Shown: positions 10,801 to 17,787 of the stretch, one piece after another
How positions within the stretch are numbered: the first letter of the stretch is position 1
Layout of the letters: the number at the start of each line of letters is the position of its first letter
From: a virus
DNA length: 45,745 nucleotides
Virus record (IMG/VR): IMGVR_UViG_3300017917_001970
Span: 1-45,745 of that record
Strand: one strand, 5' to 3'
Made by a program: the position numbers and the translations under genes
Notes under the pieces: generated by a model
Seen by the model: the letters and a program-made list of their open reading frames with translations, nothing else
What the model was told of the DNA's origin: nothing
Database searches by the model: none

Positions 10801-12814
10801 TAACTATTCCCTTAGCATATCCCTTTGGCTTAAATCCTGGAGCCATCATTCCTGGGAATCTTGTAGCAGCTAAGTTTTGTGCATTTATCATTCTTTGATA
10901 TTCTGCAATTAGCTGTCTAACTGCTGCAGCTTCTCCAGTAAACGCTTGCTGAAGCTTCATGTGTGACTGCTCTAAAGATGCAGCAGCTGCAACAGCATTT
11001 TGCTGCTCTACAGTTAAGAACTGTGTTTGTTCTCCTAAGATCTGTGATTGTCCTGTTAGCCTTAAGAAACCATTTCTTAATAGCATTAATCCTTTTATTC
11101 CATTAGCAACAAAGTTTGCCATCAAACCTATTGTCATAAGAATAATTGGAGCTAAACCACCTAAATATAATATTACTTTAGTTATAACTTTTTTGCTTGT
11201 ATCTGATAGACCATTAAACCACTGCAGCAAACTATTAAGTTTATCTAGCATTGGAGTTATGGTTTGCAAAAATACCTCTCCAATTGGCACAAGGGCAGCT
11301 TTTAATTGTTCAACTGATGCTCTAAATTTATTCATTGCAGAGTCAGCGGTGATTCCAAGCTCTTTTTCTGCAGTTGAGGCTAGATCTGCAGATGATGCGC
11401 CAGCCAAATCAAGAACACGTGCTGCCTGATTTCCATCCCTAATTACGTTATCAAACAATGCAGACAAACGTGCTTGCTGGAATTTACCAAATAGTTGTTC
11501 AATAGCTCTTTGTCTTTGAAGATTAGATAGTCCATCAAGGGCTTTAGCAAAATCAATAACAGTAGCTTTAAGATTTCCAACATTGCTTTCTACAATTCTA
11601 TCAATATTAACGCCCATATCCATGAGCATTCCTTTAGCCTTTTCTGTTGGATTAATCAAAGATGCAAGACCTGATTTTAATGCATTTGCGCCTTCAGATG
11701 CATTAATTCCACCCTCTTTCATTGCAGCCATAAAGAATGCTAAATCTTTAACACTTCCACCTAATTCTTGAACAATAGGAGCTGCTTTAGGAATAGCTGT
11801 TGTAATATCGTCAAGAGAAACAACAGTCTGGTTTTCTACTGCGTTTAAAAAGTTAATTGCGTCAGCTAGGTCTGCTGATGACATTCTAAAAGCATTTTGT
11901 AATGATATGGTTGTTTCAAGAGCTTTTTGTTGATCAAGTTGTCCGAGAATCTGAAGTCTTGTTGCTTCTGTTACCTGTCTTTGAAGATCAATACCTTGGA
12001 AACCTGCAGCTGCTGCGTCTGCAGCTAAGCTTACTGTATCTGATACAGCAATTCCATAAGCTGTAAATTGATCACCAAGTTGCTTTACAGAATCAAGAGC
12101 AGCCTGTGTTTCTTCAGCAGGAGTAAATAAATCTCCATAAACCTTTTTAAATTTAATAGCAGCTGTTTCCATATCCATGAATGTTTTTGCTGCTACTGAT
12201 CCAAGACCAGCTAGTGGTAGTGTAAAACCAACCATAAGCTGACGACCAGCCCATTGTGTATTTTTACCAAAGTTCAAAAGGTTTGTTGAGCCTTGTTTTA
12301 CCAACTGATTAAATATTGCTTGTTTTTGAGCTGCCAGTTGTGTTTGTGTAGATAAATTGGACATATCTAGCTGTGTTGGCATTACAGCTATTGCTTTCAT
12401 GGCTCCGTTAGCATCACGGCCCATCTTTATATATTGAGTCTGTAATCTTTTTACATTTTCTGTTGCTACTTTATTTACTGTATCTAACTCAGCGCTAAAT
12501 GCTCTACCGAATGTTTTTGTTGATGCCATGGAATACCTAAAGTATTCCCGCATTGAGAACTTATTGCGTTCTAATGAATCTGTAAAATTTTCAGCAGTTG
12601 TTTTTACTGTTCGTAATTCTGCAGAAAAACCCTGAATAGCATTAATGCCATTTATAAAGTTCTTCTGCAGATCACGTTGAGCTAGCGCAGCTGCATCACT
12701 GCTTTTTGCTACTGATGTGTGAAATCTTGCAATCTCTCTTTGGAGAGCCTTTAGCTGTGCTAATGCATTAGACGTATCAATATTTACGCCAATTTGGGCA
12801 TTTACATCAGCCAA
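7823..12814 (-). CDS. Tape measure protein (TP901 family)
   Basis: At 1,663 residues this is the longest gene. It sets tail length and is delivered through the tube at infection. Residues about 200-480 are the TP901-type core (MDMETAAIKFKKVYGDLF; AADAAAAGFQG; EGGINASEGANALKSG). Two hydrophobic stretches follow: about 545-575 (VILYLGGLAPIILMTIGLMA) and about 1075-1135, rich in Gly/Ala/Leu. Between them lies VPGPKGAGDVVPAMVSPGEA, a motif often seen in tape measures of phages of Gram-positive hosts. At the usual ~0.15 nm per residue the tail would be near 250 nm. The start is a TTG at 12814 preceded by GAGGTGA; the next ATG would cut conserved residues. The gene ends in TAATG with the next gene. 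Confidence 0.95.
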   Translation of the reverse strand: MADVNAQIGVNIDTSNALAQLKALQREIARFHTSVAKSSDAAALAQRDLQKNFINGINAIQGFSAELRTVKTTAENFTDSLERNKFSMREYFRYSMASTKTFGRAFSAELDTVNKVATENVKRLQTQYIKMGRDANGAMKAIAVMPTQLDMSNLSTQTQLAAQKQAIFNQLVKQGSTNLLNFGKNTQWAGRQLMVGFTLPLAGLGSVAAKTFMDMETAAIKFKKVYGDLFTPAEETQAALDSVKQLGDQFTAYGIAVSDTVSLAADAAAAGFQGIDLQRQVTEATRLQILGQLDQQKALETTISLQNAFRMSSADLADAINFLNAVENQTVVSLDDITTAIPKAAPIVQELGGSVKDLAFFMAAMKEGGINASEGANALKSGLASLINPTEKAKGMLMDMGVNIDRIVESNVGNLKATVIDFAKALDGLSNLQRQRAIEQLFGKFQQARLSALFDNVIRDGNQAARVLDLAGASSADLASTAEKELGITADSAMNKFRASVEQLKAALVPIGEVFLQTITPMLDKLNSLLQWFNGLSDTSKKVITKVILYLGGLAPIILMTIGLMANFVANGIKGLMLLRNGFLRLTGQSQILGEQTQFLTVEQQNAVAAAASLEQSHMKLQQAFTGEAAAVRQLIAEYQRMINAQNLAATRFPGMMAPGFKPKGYAKGIVSVPGPKGAGDVVPAMVSPGEAIIPAKMAQKYGGLINGMINDNIPGFESGLEAQLGSSLSRNIPIFGEYAMRLQDPIENMKQRAGTTSLANVLAPLVARISEARGINPSIKRINTGELDPIVEQYKSIVEMFVSKVNENFDSTYRDISNSNERFASSWTKAGRDIESEVNAISSDIDRGVVRRTFGLDPDIYSTIPTMPRNEGGNVPERARQGAFRRGKFGIGSYTGLRPSIKALYGRITKTSGANLQMGHVYKPKLADITQLQQDPMASSSVRKAAEVMNMQAAAVTNQLISSVAKTAQTKSPSRRTISIGEDIARGLQVGMANQIDETKAMADNLSNAASGLINPSTGKPFTQQEIAGLRRVSQTEVGSIAESAGVQIPQQQTTRFARARGMVAKGVGRIAGAGRGFGLSGLMFGLSMLPGKIGEVAGSLTGLVFAGQALKSIFTVLPPQLKLVAGAAALVYGGFKLLNAAREKERLAIEGVGRAANLSAEQIKKLGDIYGFNPTVSPLATAKPTVALNPVQRTAVEQTKQLMSTDKEFKQNAKALATATKQEADIIFRGMALKLEGSGAPEEAIKNIIIALQEVAGRTDLKIDFSSLTLKTEKGQADLAKSAKALGDTFAKEFQDGYTKSARTYSTSRGGVQFSNTVFTEIISKDLKKTAATTANSLAASLDAISNGFANGIINAKQFNQSFNTLSDSITNMPQPASLFLMQNILKTLPSELAKSAQNIKNVSDQLLILKASALGVAISAVQLDVLAEKEGFTYGAKNTRANIEKQIQERLKVVTSVIDEFNKGNNNVGVGTKDGKFVNPYDKEIKLLNQKRDALKDVNDELNRQNQYQMKQMDLINQAARAKMTGNYLEAASLQQQSMFEAGQFTRESKVVQMDRLINMAQERSSIVSDTKKLTSRDTAFLKKLRSGNYSSLVPMPTTPNIGFGAKSGTIGEAGTNIGGAVYNITMNVTGSNSDEIANKVMAKLKVTENKNNKTNKVNK

Positions 12815-12840
12815 TTACTTCACCTCATCTTAAGTTATTA

Positions 12841-13164
12841 TTAGTCTTCTGAGTTTAGAAGATCTGGCATTGCGTTTAGTGTCATTCCAGATGCTGCTTC
12901 AACAATCTTATAAACTGTTGGAAGATCTAAAAGATCCTCAAGTTTAGACAGATCGTCAGCAATCTCTGGCTTATATTGCTTCATTGCAATTTGAGCACAC
13001 TCAACAAGAAGTGTCATTGACTTCTCATTATCTTCCGCCACTGCCGCAACTCCCTCAAACTTCTTCAAAAAAGGACGAAGAAGAGAGATTTTTAGAGGAC
13101 GTACCTTAATCTCTGTTCCATCAATTAGAACAAGGGTCTTTTCCTCATGAATTGTTGTTGCCAT
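12841..13164 (-). CDS. Tail assembly chaperone, short paralogue
   Basis: This 107-residue acidic, helical protein lies directly before the tape measure, the standard place of the tail assembly chaperone (lambda gpG-like). It is a clear paralogue of residues 1-95 of the next gene upstream. The two share the start MAT, the DGTEI core, PLKI, EC, AMKQY, PEI and a helical end, and align with a single-residue gap. There is no second frame to slip into, because the tape measure begins 27 bases after the stop. Its codons are more GC-rich than those of the paralogue: isoleucine is read by ATT/ATC, not ATA. That suggests strong expression. It has its own TGGTATAAT promoter and a GGGAGG ribosome site. 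Confidence 0.75.
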   Translation of the reverse strand: MATTIHEEKTLVLIDGTEIKVRPLKISLLRPFLKKFEGVAAVAEDNEKSMTLLVECAQIAMKQYKPEIADDLSKLEDLLDLPTVYKIVEAASGMTLNAMPDLLNSED

Positions 13165-13190
13165 TATTTCCTCCCATTTAGGTTATATAA

Positions 13191-13199
13191 ATTATACCA
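13191..13199 (-). promoter_or_regulatory. Extended -10 promoter (TGGTATAAT) for the short chaperone and tape measure
   Basis: TGGTATAAT on the minus strand lies in the gap between the two chaperone genes. The predicted start near 13184 leaves a ~20-base leader with GGGAGG. It would let the short chaperone and tape measure be made independently of the long chaperone. Confidence 0.6.
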
Positions 13200-13205
13200 T
13201 AGTAG

Positions 13206-13898
13206 CTAGGTTAAATTTTCATACTCAAGCCCCATACCAATGCCAAAACCATATCTTTTTGCATTTTGACCTTGTAGGGATAGTACATCATTTGAATCTT
13301 TTGCTGTGCCACCGCTAAATACTCTTGCTTTTAAATCTTCCCATTCTTTCTGGCCTCTATCTGAATTCTCTTCAAGATCTACCCCTTGTATTGCAGCTAA
13401 AAACTTTTTTTCCTCATAATCTAATTCTCGCTTACTTGCTAGGATTGCCATTAATTCTGTTAGAGATAAATATGACTCTAGCTCTTCATAATTTTTCCAT
13501 ATTCCAAGGGTAAAAACCTCTGATTCTAGTTTTGCCAAATCTATATCATCCCAGGAGCTTTTAGACTCATTTTGCATAGCTTGCTTTGATACTGTTTCTT
13601 CAGACTTTTCATTTATTTTTATACCGCCAGCAAATTCAAGTATTTCATGAATTGTAGGCATATCTATATTATCTTCTATATCTGATATTGATTTTGATAT
13701 TTCAGGGCAATATTGTTTCATAGCTACCCTTACACACTCAAGCAACAGCAATATTGATTCATCATCATTTGTAACATTTTTGATTAGTGAAAATGTGTCC
13801 ATAAATTGGCGCATATATTTTATTTTAAGTGGAGATATTTCTATCTCAGTACCATCAAATAAATAAATGCTTTTTGTTGAATATATTTTAGTTGCCAT
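13206..13898 (-). CDS. Tail assembly chaperone, long paralogue (G-T-like in one frame)
   Basis: The first ~95 of 230 residues are homologous to the 107-residue short chaperone (MAT, DGTEI, PLKI, AMKQY, PEI). An extra ~130 residues follow. They are acidic and helical, with LSLTELMAILASKRELDYEEKK, and a C-terminal region rich in Gly/Asn. This is the layout of the classical long chaperone product (gpGT), but here it is encoded without frameshift. It is transcribed before the short form. Its codons are AT-rich with many ATA isoleucines, unlike the short form, which fits a lower dose. A GGGATAAC precedes the ATG, and a TGCTAAAAT element lies just upstream, directly after the tail-tube gene's terminator. 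Confidence 0.75.
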   Translation of the reverse strand: MATKIYSTKSIYLFDGTEIEISPLKIKYMRQFMDTFSLIKNVTNDDESILLLLECVRVAMKQYCPEISKSISDIEDNIDMPTIHEILEFAGGIKINEKSEETVSKQAMQNESKSSWDDIDLAKLESEVFTLGIWKNYEELESYLSLTELMAILASKRELDYEEKKFLAAIQGVDLEENSDRGQKEWEDLKARVFSGGTAKDSNDVLSLQGQNAKRYGFGIGMGLEYENLT

Positions 13899-13912
13899 GT
13901 TATCCCATAACT

Positions 13913-13921
13913 ATTTTAGCA
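13913..13921 (-). promoter_or_regulatory. Probable extended -10 promoter (TGCTAAAAT) for the long chaperone
   Basis: TGCTAAAAT differs from the window's consensus TGnTATAAT by one base in the -10 hexamer. It lies between the hairpin terminator and the ATG at 13898 and would give a short leader of about 8 bases containing GGGA. Confidence 0.45.
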
Positions 13922-13929
13922 TACAACAA

Positions 13930-13953
13930 AGCCCACCCCCGAAGGGATGGGCT
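13930..13953 (-). terminator. Rho-independent terminator after the tail-tube gene (UUCG loop)
   Basis: The minus-strand RNA forms a 10-bp stem (one U-G wobble, otherwise Watson-Crick) closed by a C(UUCG)G tetraloop, one of the most stable hairpin loops known. UUGUUGU follows. The hairpin begins 21 bases after the tail-tube stop codon. Confidence 0.85.
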
Positions 13954-13973
13954 AGTTGTAATCTAATTCTAGA

Positions 13974-14609
13974 TTATGAACCTGGTGTCCAGGTACGATC
14001 TACGATCTTACCATAGGAGCCAGATGTATCTTCTGGAAGAAGACGGAAAGAAACTTCAAACATTGAAGGCTCATCACGCTTTGCAGAAACGGTTACATTC
14101 TCAATTGAGAGAGCACGATATGCTGTGTAAACACGCTCAACATTAGCAGAGTCTTCGCAGTCACCAGTTCCTGGTCCAACCGCAACGATACCACGCTCAA
14201 CTGGACATTCTCCAATGTCTCCAGCTGAAAGATTCAGTACCTGTCCTGCGGAACTTGACTTTGTTCCTGATAGCTTATCATTGCTGTAAGCAAGAGCCAA
14301 GAGAAGGTTCTCAAGGGTAGCTTCAGCAAAAGCAGTAGCAAGATTTACTTGCATACCCTGCTTATAAAGTTTAGCAACGTCAAGAATCTGGTCAACCTGT
14401 ACTTCGCCGAAGTCTGGCTGGAACTGCAATTCTAGACCGTTCATGGTGTAACCCACGTTTGTATAATCTGCCTCATCAGAAAGAGTGTCTCTGAAGGACT
14501 CGTTAGATACAAAAGACTCCAATGTTGCTGGAGTAAGGGTTGTGTCTGCTACGAAAAGAGCAGCAGCACCAACGATAATGTTGGTTGACGTACCACGACT
14601 ATATGCCAT
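13974..14609 (-). CDS. Major tail (tube) protein
   Basis: This 211-residue protein lies between the neck genes and the tail assembly chaperones, where siphoviruses keep the tube subunit. The sequence is beta-rich and starts with GAAALFVADTTLTPATLESF. A central segment (TNVGYTMNGLELQFQPDFGE) resembles the tube-fold strand and loop of this protein class. The C-terminus (MFEVSFRLLP ... GKIVDRTWTPGS) fits as well. The codons are more GC-rich than in neighbouring genes, and a strong UUCG terminator follows directly; both fit a very abundant structural protein. The ATG has GAGGTGA upstream. Assignment rests on length, order and fold style. Confidence 0.8.
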   Translation of the reverse strand: MAYSRGTSTNIIVGAAALFVADTTLTPATLESFVSNESFRDTLSDEADYTNVGYTMNGLELQFQPDFGEVQVDQILDVAKLYKQGMQVNLATAFAEATLENLLLALAYSNDKLSGTKSSSAGQVLNLSAGDIGECPVERGIVAVGPGTGDCEDSANVERVYTAYRALSIENVTVSAKRDEPSMFEVSFRLLPEDTSGSYGKIVDRTWTPGS

Positions 14610-14667
14610 ATTTTCACCTCTACTTTCAAATAAAGTATATTAAGTTTTGGCGTGTTTCCTCAGGATA

Positions 14668-14676
14668 AGTATATCA
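14668..14676 (-). promoter_or_regulatory. Extended -10 promoter (TGATATACT) for the tail-tube gene
   Basis: TGATATACT lies 7 bases before the upstream gene's stop codon in coordinate order, and transcription would start near 14661. A second TATACT sits about 30 bases closer to the gene but lacks the TG. The leader contains GAGGTGA before the ATG at 14609. Confidence 0.5.
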
Positions 14677-14682
14677 GCATTT

Positions 14683-15312
14683 TTATATTGTTATTTTACC
14701 ATCACCAGTCAACTTAGGCTCTGGAGCCCAGTCATGGCCTGTTAGTTCTGGCATTTGGTGATACTCAAAGTCAATAATAATCTTATTTCCAGCATAGGTT
14801 CTAGCTGTACCAAAATCAATAATATCTCTTACCTCTTCTAGCTGGTATACCTTAAAGTTATGGAAGTAGAACATATTATCTACGGCTCCATCTGTACCGC
14901 CTAGATTTACCCTTCTGTTTGAGCACCAGGAGTTAACCTCTTGAGCTGACTCATCTCCTCTATCTAGAAGACGATAAATTTGTTCACTAACGCTAATCAT
15001 TGATGGAATTGCTCCATCCTCTGTAGCATAAAAATAGTACATTATTTGCTCAGACTTAACATGTGGAAAGGTTTTTCTATTCATTCTAAACATTCTGTCC
15101 CATGTAGCCATAACTCCAGCATAAGGAAGTCTTTCTAAATTATAGTCATTATTTGGATTAGCTACAGTAATCCACTGCTCTGTTAAAGCATCAATGGTTG
15201 ATGGCATAGTTGGGAAAAATGGTACCCCAATACCAACATTTAGCCCTAGCTTAGACTGAAGATATTTATTAATCCATAAAACAGGAGTATTTAGTGCTGT
15301 ATCATTTGCCAT
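14683..15312 (-). CDS. Tail terminator / tail completion-type protein
   Basis: This 209-residue protein is the last neck gene before the tail tube, the usual position of the tail terminator that caps the tube. I place the start at the ATG at 15312, which overlaps the previous stop as TAATG like several pairs here. An ATG ten codons upstream would overlap the neighbour by 31 bases and looks spurious. The protein starts MANDTALNTP and carries PFFPTMPSTIDALTEQWITV. Its C-terminal strands (FGTARTYAGNKIIIDFEYHQ) are compatible with the small alpha/beta fold of this class, but the protein is longer than the usual ~130-170 residues. Function is inferred from order. Confidence 0.55.
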   Translation of the reverse strand: MANDTALNTPVLWINKYLQSKLGLNVGIGVPFFPTMPSTIDALTEQWITVANPNNDYNLERLPYAGVMATWDRMFRMNRKTFPHVKSEQIMYYFYATEDGAIPSMISVSEQIYRLLDRGDESAQEVNSWCSNRRVNLGGTDGAVDNMFYFHNFKVYQLEEVRDIIDFGTARTYAGNKIIIDFEYHQMPELTGHDWAPEPKLTGDGKITI

Positions 15313-15989
15313 TATGCTGTATAACCTGCCTTTGTAATCCAAGAATATCCTGTTGAAACTCCAGCAGACTTGCCCATCCTCTTACCCTTAGGGAGATTCT
15401 TTTTATATATTACAGGATTTTTTAAATAGTCTCTTATACCGCTTGCTTTTAAAAAGGCTTGTGTAAAATACCTACTAAAAAATATATCAAATGTTTTTTG
15501 AAATGATCCCTCAACTTGTCTACCACCAGGATCATTTATTTGTACTGGCAACCTTGTAAAAACTTGTTCTCCATTATCCTCAAATGCTAAAACTTCAGAC
15601 CTTACTGGCTTAATTGTTACTGGAATTCCCTCTTCCATTATTTTTGCCTTATTATAAAATGGAACGTTGGAGCCATTCTTAATAGACGTTGATTGTTTAA
15701 AGTTTGAATAAAAAGAAAGTCCTGCACTTCCTACAGTATAATTAATATCATAGAGTCTAGCTTCTGGGCTTCCAGTTTTATGCCATTCATAAACATGGTG
15801 AAGAATCTGTGGATTTGACCTTGCACTTGCATCAATATATTTTTCTAAAAGCTCTTTTGTAAACTTACCAACATTTGTTAAAAATACACTCTTTCCCTTT
15901 TTTACACCATCTACAAAACCTAAAGAATATAGAGCTATATTGTTTAAATCAGAAGTAAGTTTTTTTGAGTTTAACTTTACCGTTATCAT
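15312..15989 (-). CDS. Neck / minor tail protein, HK97-gp10-like
   Basis: A 225-residue basic protein between the head-closure-type and tail-terminator-type genes. Residues 70-80 contain HHVYEWHKTGSPEARLYDI. The C-terminus is basic with LPKGKRMGKSAG. This matches the general look of the gp10-type tail-joining proteins that connect the neck to the tail, but I found no decisive motif. It overlaps the upstream gene by 4 bases (ATGA) and the downstream gene by TAATG, so the three are probably translated together. Confidence 0.5.
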   Translation of the reverse strand: MITVKLNSKKLTSDLNNIALYSLGFVDGVKKGKSVFLTNVGKFTKELLEKYIDASARSNPQILHHVYEWHKTGSPEARLYDINYTVGSAGLSFYSNFKQSTSIKNGSNVPFYNKAKIMEEGIPVTIKPVRSEVLAFEDNGEQVFTRLPVQINDPGGRQVEGSFQKTFDIFFSRYFTQAFLKASGIRDYLKNPVIYKKNLPKGKRMGKSAGVSTGYSWITKAGYTA

Positions 15990-16429
15990 AGATCTGTTGC
16001 CTGATTTTCTGATCTTCTTATAACTACCTTATAATATTCAATACTACCAAATGGTCCAACTATTGGTTCATTAGAAGCAACTTCAAAAATTGTTGATTTT
16101 CCAGATCTTGGTCCAGCAGTTTCAACATATACTGGAACATCACTTGCTGTTCTTATGTTTGTAATAATAATGTTTACTATAGAATCTTTAGCATCCATGG
16201 AGCTTATTCTTAAGTCATCACGGGTTCTACCAAGCAGACTCATCTCTATATTTATTTTAGGATTAGGTTTTACATCTTCAGAGCTAGCTGACCCAGCTGG
16301 AGCAAAATTACATGCTATTGTTCTATCAACAATCCATGTCTTTTGCACATTTCCATATGCGCCCTGCTCAACTATTGGATAGTAAACATCTGCCTTCAGG
16401 GGATATAAAAACTCTGAGTCGCATAGCAT
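15986..16429 (-). CDS. Head closure / head-tail connector-type protein
   Basis: This 147-residue protein fits the size and place of the head-closure ring subunit (SPP1 gp16-like). Such proteins follow the adaptor gene and have a small beta-barrel. The sequence is beta-rich: FLYPLKADVYYPIVEQGAYG at the start, then NIIITNIRTASDVPVYVETA, and SIEYYKVVIRRSENQ at the end. Overlaps are TAATG upstream and ATGA downstream. Identification rests on gene order and length. Confidence 0.55.
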   Translation of the reverse strand: MLCDSEFLYPLKADVYYPIVEQGAYGNVQKTWIVDRTIACNFAPAGSASSEDVKPNPKINIEMSLLGRTRDDLRISSMDAKDSIVNIIITNIRTASDVPVYVETAGPRSGKSTIFEVASNEPIVGPFGSIEYYKVVIRRSENQATDL

Positions 16430-17340
16430 TAAATCATACCTATCTTTGTTATAGTCTTAGCATATGTTTCAAGTATTTTATCAACAATAAGATTTCCTGT
16501 GCCACCCAAAACTGATTTATCAAACTGAATTCTAAACTGATCAGTATTATATGCTGTTACATATCTCTTATAATAATCAAGTTTTCCACATTTTAAATCT
16601 TCAATTAAAAGCTTAGTAGCATATTCAATATTTGGTGGAACAGCTTTATAGCCAACATCTACTACGAAAAGAAAATCGCATGTTTTCGGAAATGCAATAC
16701 CACTATCAGTAATAGTAACGATATCTCCCATTGATCCAGGAAGTTCCAGTGGAGCTGATTGATAGCGATCATACTCTCCACTTTCTACACGGATAATCGC
16801 AGAGTTGTCAAGAGTAATAGTATAGGTTGCCTCATTTGTTGATGGATCTTCTGCGTCAACATCAAAAATTAAAACATTATCTTTATAAACTTTAAGAACC
16901 TTATTTACATCTTCCCATACTGGGAAATAGTCCGAACCAGATCCGTTAGTTTCAATTATATGCTTATTGTTATAAAATCCATCGGTAACAGCAGAGTCAA
17001 TTAAAGATCTTGCTACAAGCTCAAGCATTTTGTATTCTTGAATCTCTGACGCAGTTGTTCCTAAAGTACGATAATCAATATATGGTCTCAATACATCAAG
17101 GTTGCTGTCTACAACAATACCGCCATTTTCATTAAGCACTCTAAATAAAAATTGTCTATCAAACTGTGCTTTTGCCTGACTTATCTCATATGTTATTTTT
17201 GCAAAATCATCTGAAACAACATTTTGAGTTTCAACTGAGTGATCAATTAGATCTTCAATATATAATGTATAGTTTGTATTTGGCTCTGGAACATCCCAGG
17301 TAGTTATAATTGGATAGGGTGGTAGTCTTAGTACTTCCAT
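16429..17340 (-). CDS. Head-tail adaptor-like neck protein
   Basis: A 303-residue protein between the capsid-proximal gene and the head-closure gene. The N-terminal part is beta-rich with a YTLYIEDLIDHSVETQ segment. The C-terminal ~70 residues (PPNIEYATKLLIEDLKCGK ... KILETYAKTITKIG) are helical and resemble the helix bundle of head-tail adaptors of the SPP1 gp15/HK97 gp6 type. It is clearly longer than those (~100-150 residues), so an extra domain at the N-terminus is likely. Joined to both neighbours by TAATG overlaps. Confidence 0.5.
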   Translation of the reverse strand: MEVLRLPPYPIITTWDVPEPNTNYTLYIEDLIDHSVETQNVVSDDFAKITYEISQAKAQFDRQFLFRVLNENGGIVVDSNLDVLRPYIDYRTLGTTASEIQEYKMLELVARSLIDSAVTDGFYNNKHIIETNGSGSDYFPVWEDVNKVLKVYKDNVLIFDVDAEDPSTNEATYTITLDNSAIIRVESGEYDRYQSAPLELPGSMGDIVTITDSGIAFPKTCDFLFVVDVGYKAVPPNIEYATKLLIEDLKCGKLDYYKRYVTAYNTDQFRIQFDKSVLGGTGNLIVDKILETYAKTITKIGMI

Positions 17341-17699
17341 TATTTTTTAACCTTATAGTGTTTTGCCACTTCATCAGGAGTTGCTATGCGAACTGCCTTA
17401 TGTGACAACCACTTTTCGGATGCCTCCTTTGGTAGTATAGTATATCCTCGGTTTAGCTCCCCAACACCATTCCAAAATAAATTTCTAGATGAAAAAACTG
17501 CAACCTTTTCGTCTAGACCTTCTCGCTCTCTTCTTTGCTTAATTTCAACTTGTTCTGTAGTTGGAATAAAAGAAAATATTACTTCTAATATTTCATTCTT
17601 AGTATTTACACCAAATAAGTCTATATTATTTTTCTTTGCATATGATCTTAATTGAGGTACTGTTTTTTTCTTTAAATCTTCTATTAACTCTAATGACAT
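17340..17699 (-). CDS. Small head-region protein with SAP/HeH-like N-terminus
   Basis: This 119-residue protein begins MSLELIEDLKKKTVPQLRSY. Residues about 13-45 (TVPQLRSYAKKNNIDLFGV followed by TKNEILEVI) look like a two-helix SAP/HeH-type nucleic-acid-binding motif, often found in small proteins next to phage capsid genes. I place the start at the ATG at 17699, with GGAGG eight bases upstream. A GTG at 17714 would place the start inside that ribosome site. It is the first gene after the capsid terminator, under its own TGATATAAT promoter. The exact role is unknown. Confidence 0.6.
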   Translation of the reverse strand: MSLELIEDLKKKTVPQLRSYAKKNNIDLFGVNTKNEILEVIFSFIPTTEQVEIKQRREREGLDEKVAVFSSRNLFWNGVGELNRGYTILPKEASEKWLSHKAVRIATPDEVAKHYKVKK

Positions 17700-17718
17700 T
17701 TTAATTTCCTCCACTGCT

Positions 17719-17727
17719 ATTATATCA
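17719..17727 (-). promoter_or_regulatory. Extended -10 promoter (TGATATAAT) for the neck operon
   Basis: TGATATAAT lies directly after the capsid terminator. Transcription would start near 17712, with the GGAGG site in a ~12-base leader. It restarts transcription for the neck genes behind the capsid gene. Confidence 0.6.
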
Positions 17728-17739
17728 GAATATGAATAA

Positions 17740-17765
17740 GGAGGGTAGTTTTTACGCTACCCTCC
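17740..17765 (-). terminator. Hairpin terminator after the major capsid gene
   Basis: A perfect 9-bp GC-rich inverted repeat (arms 17740-17748 and 17757-17765, 8-base loop). In the minus-strand RNA it is followed by UUAUUC. It lies about 25 bases past the capsid stop. The U-run is short, so partial read-through is possible. Confidence 0.75.
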
Positions 17766-17787
17766 CTATCAATTTATGGGTTAATGA

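Noticed and set aside
15313-15342. Upstream ATG for the tail-terminator-type gene
   Set aside because: It would overlap the neighbour by 31 bases; the TAATG at 15312 matches the coupling used throughout the window.
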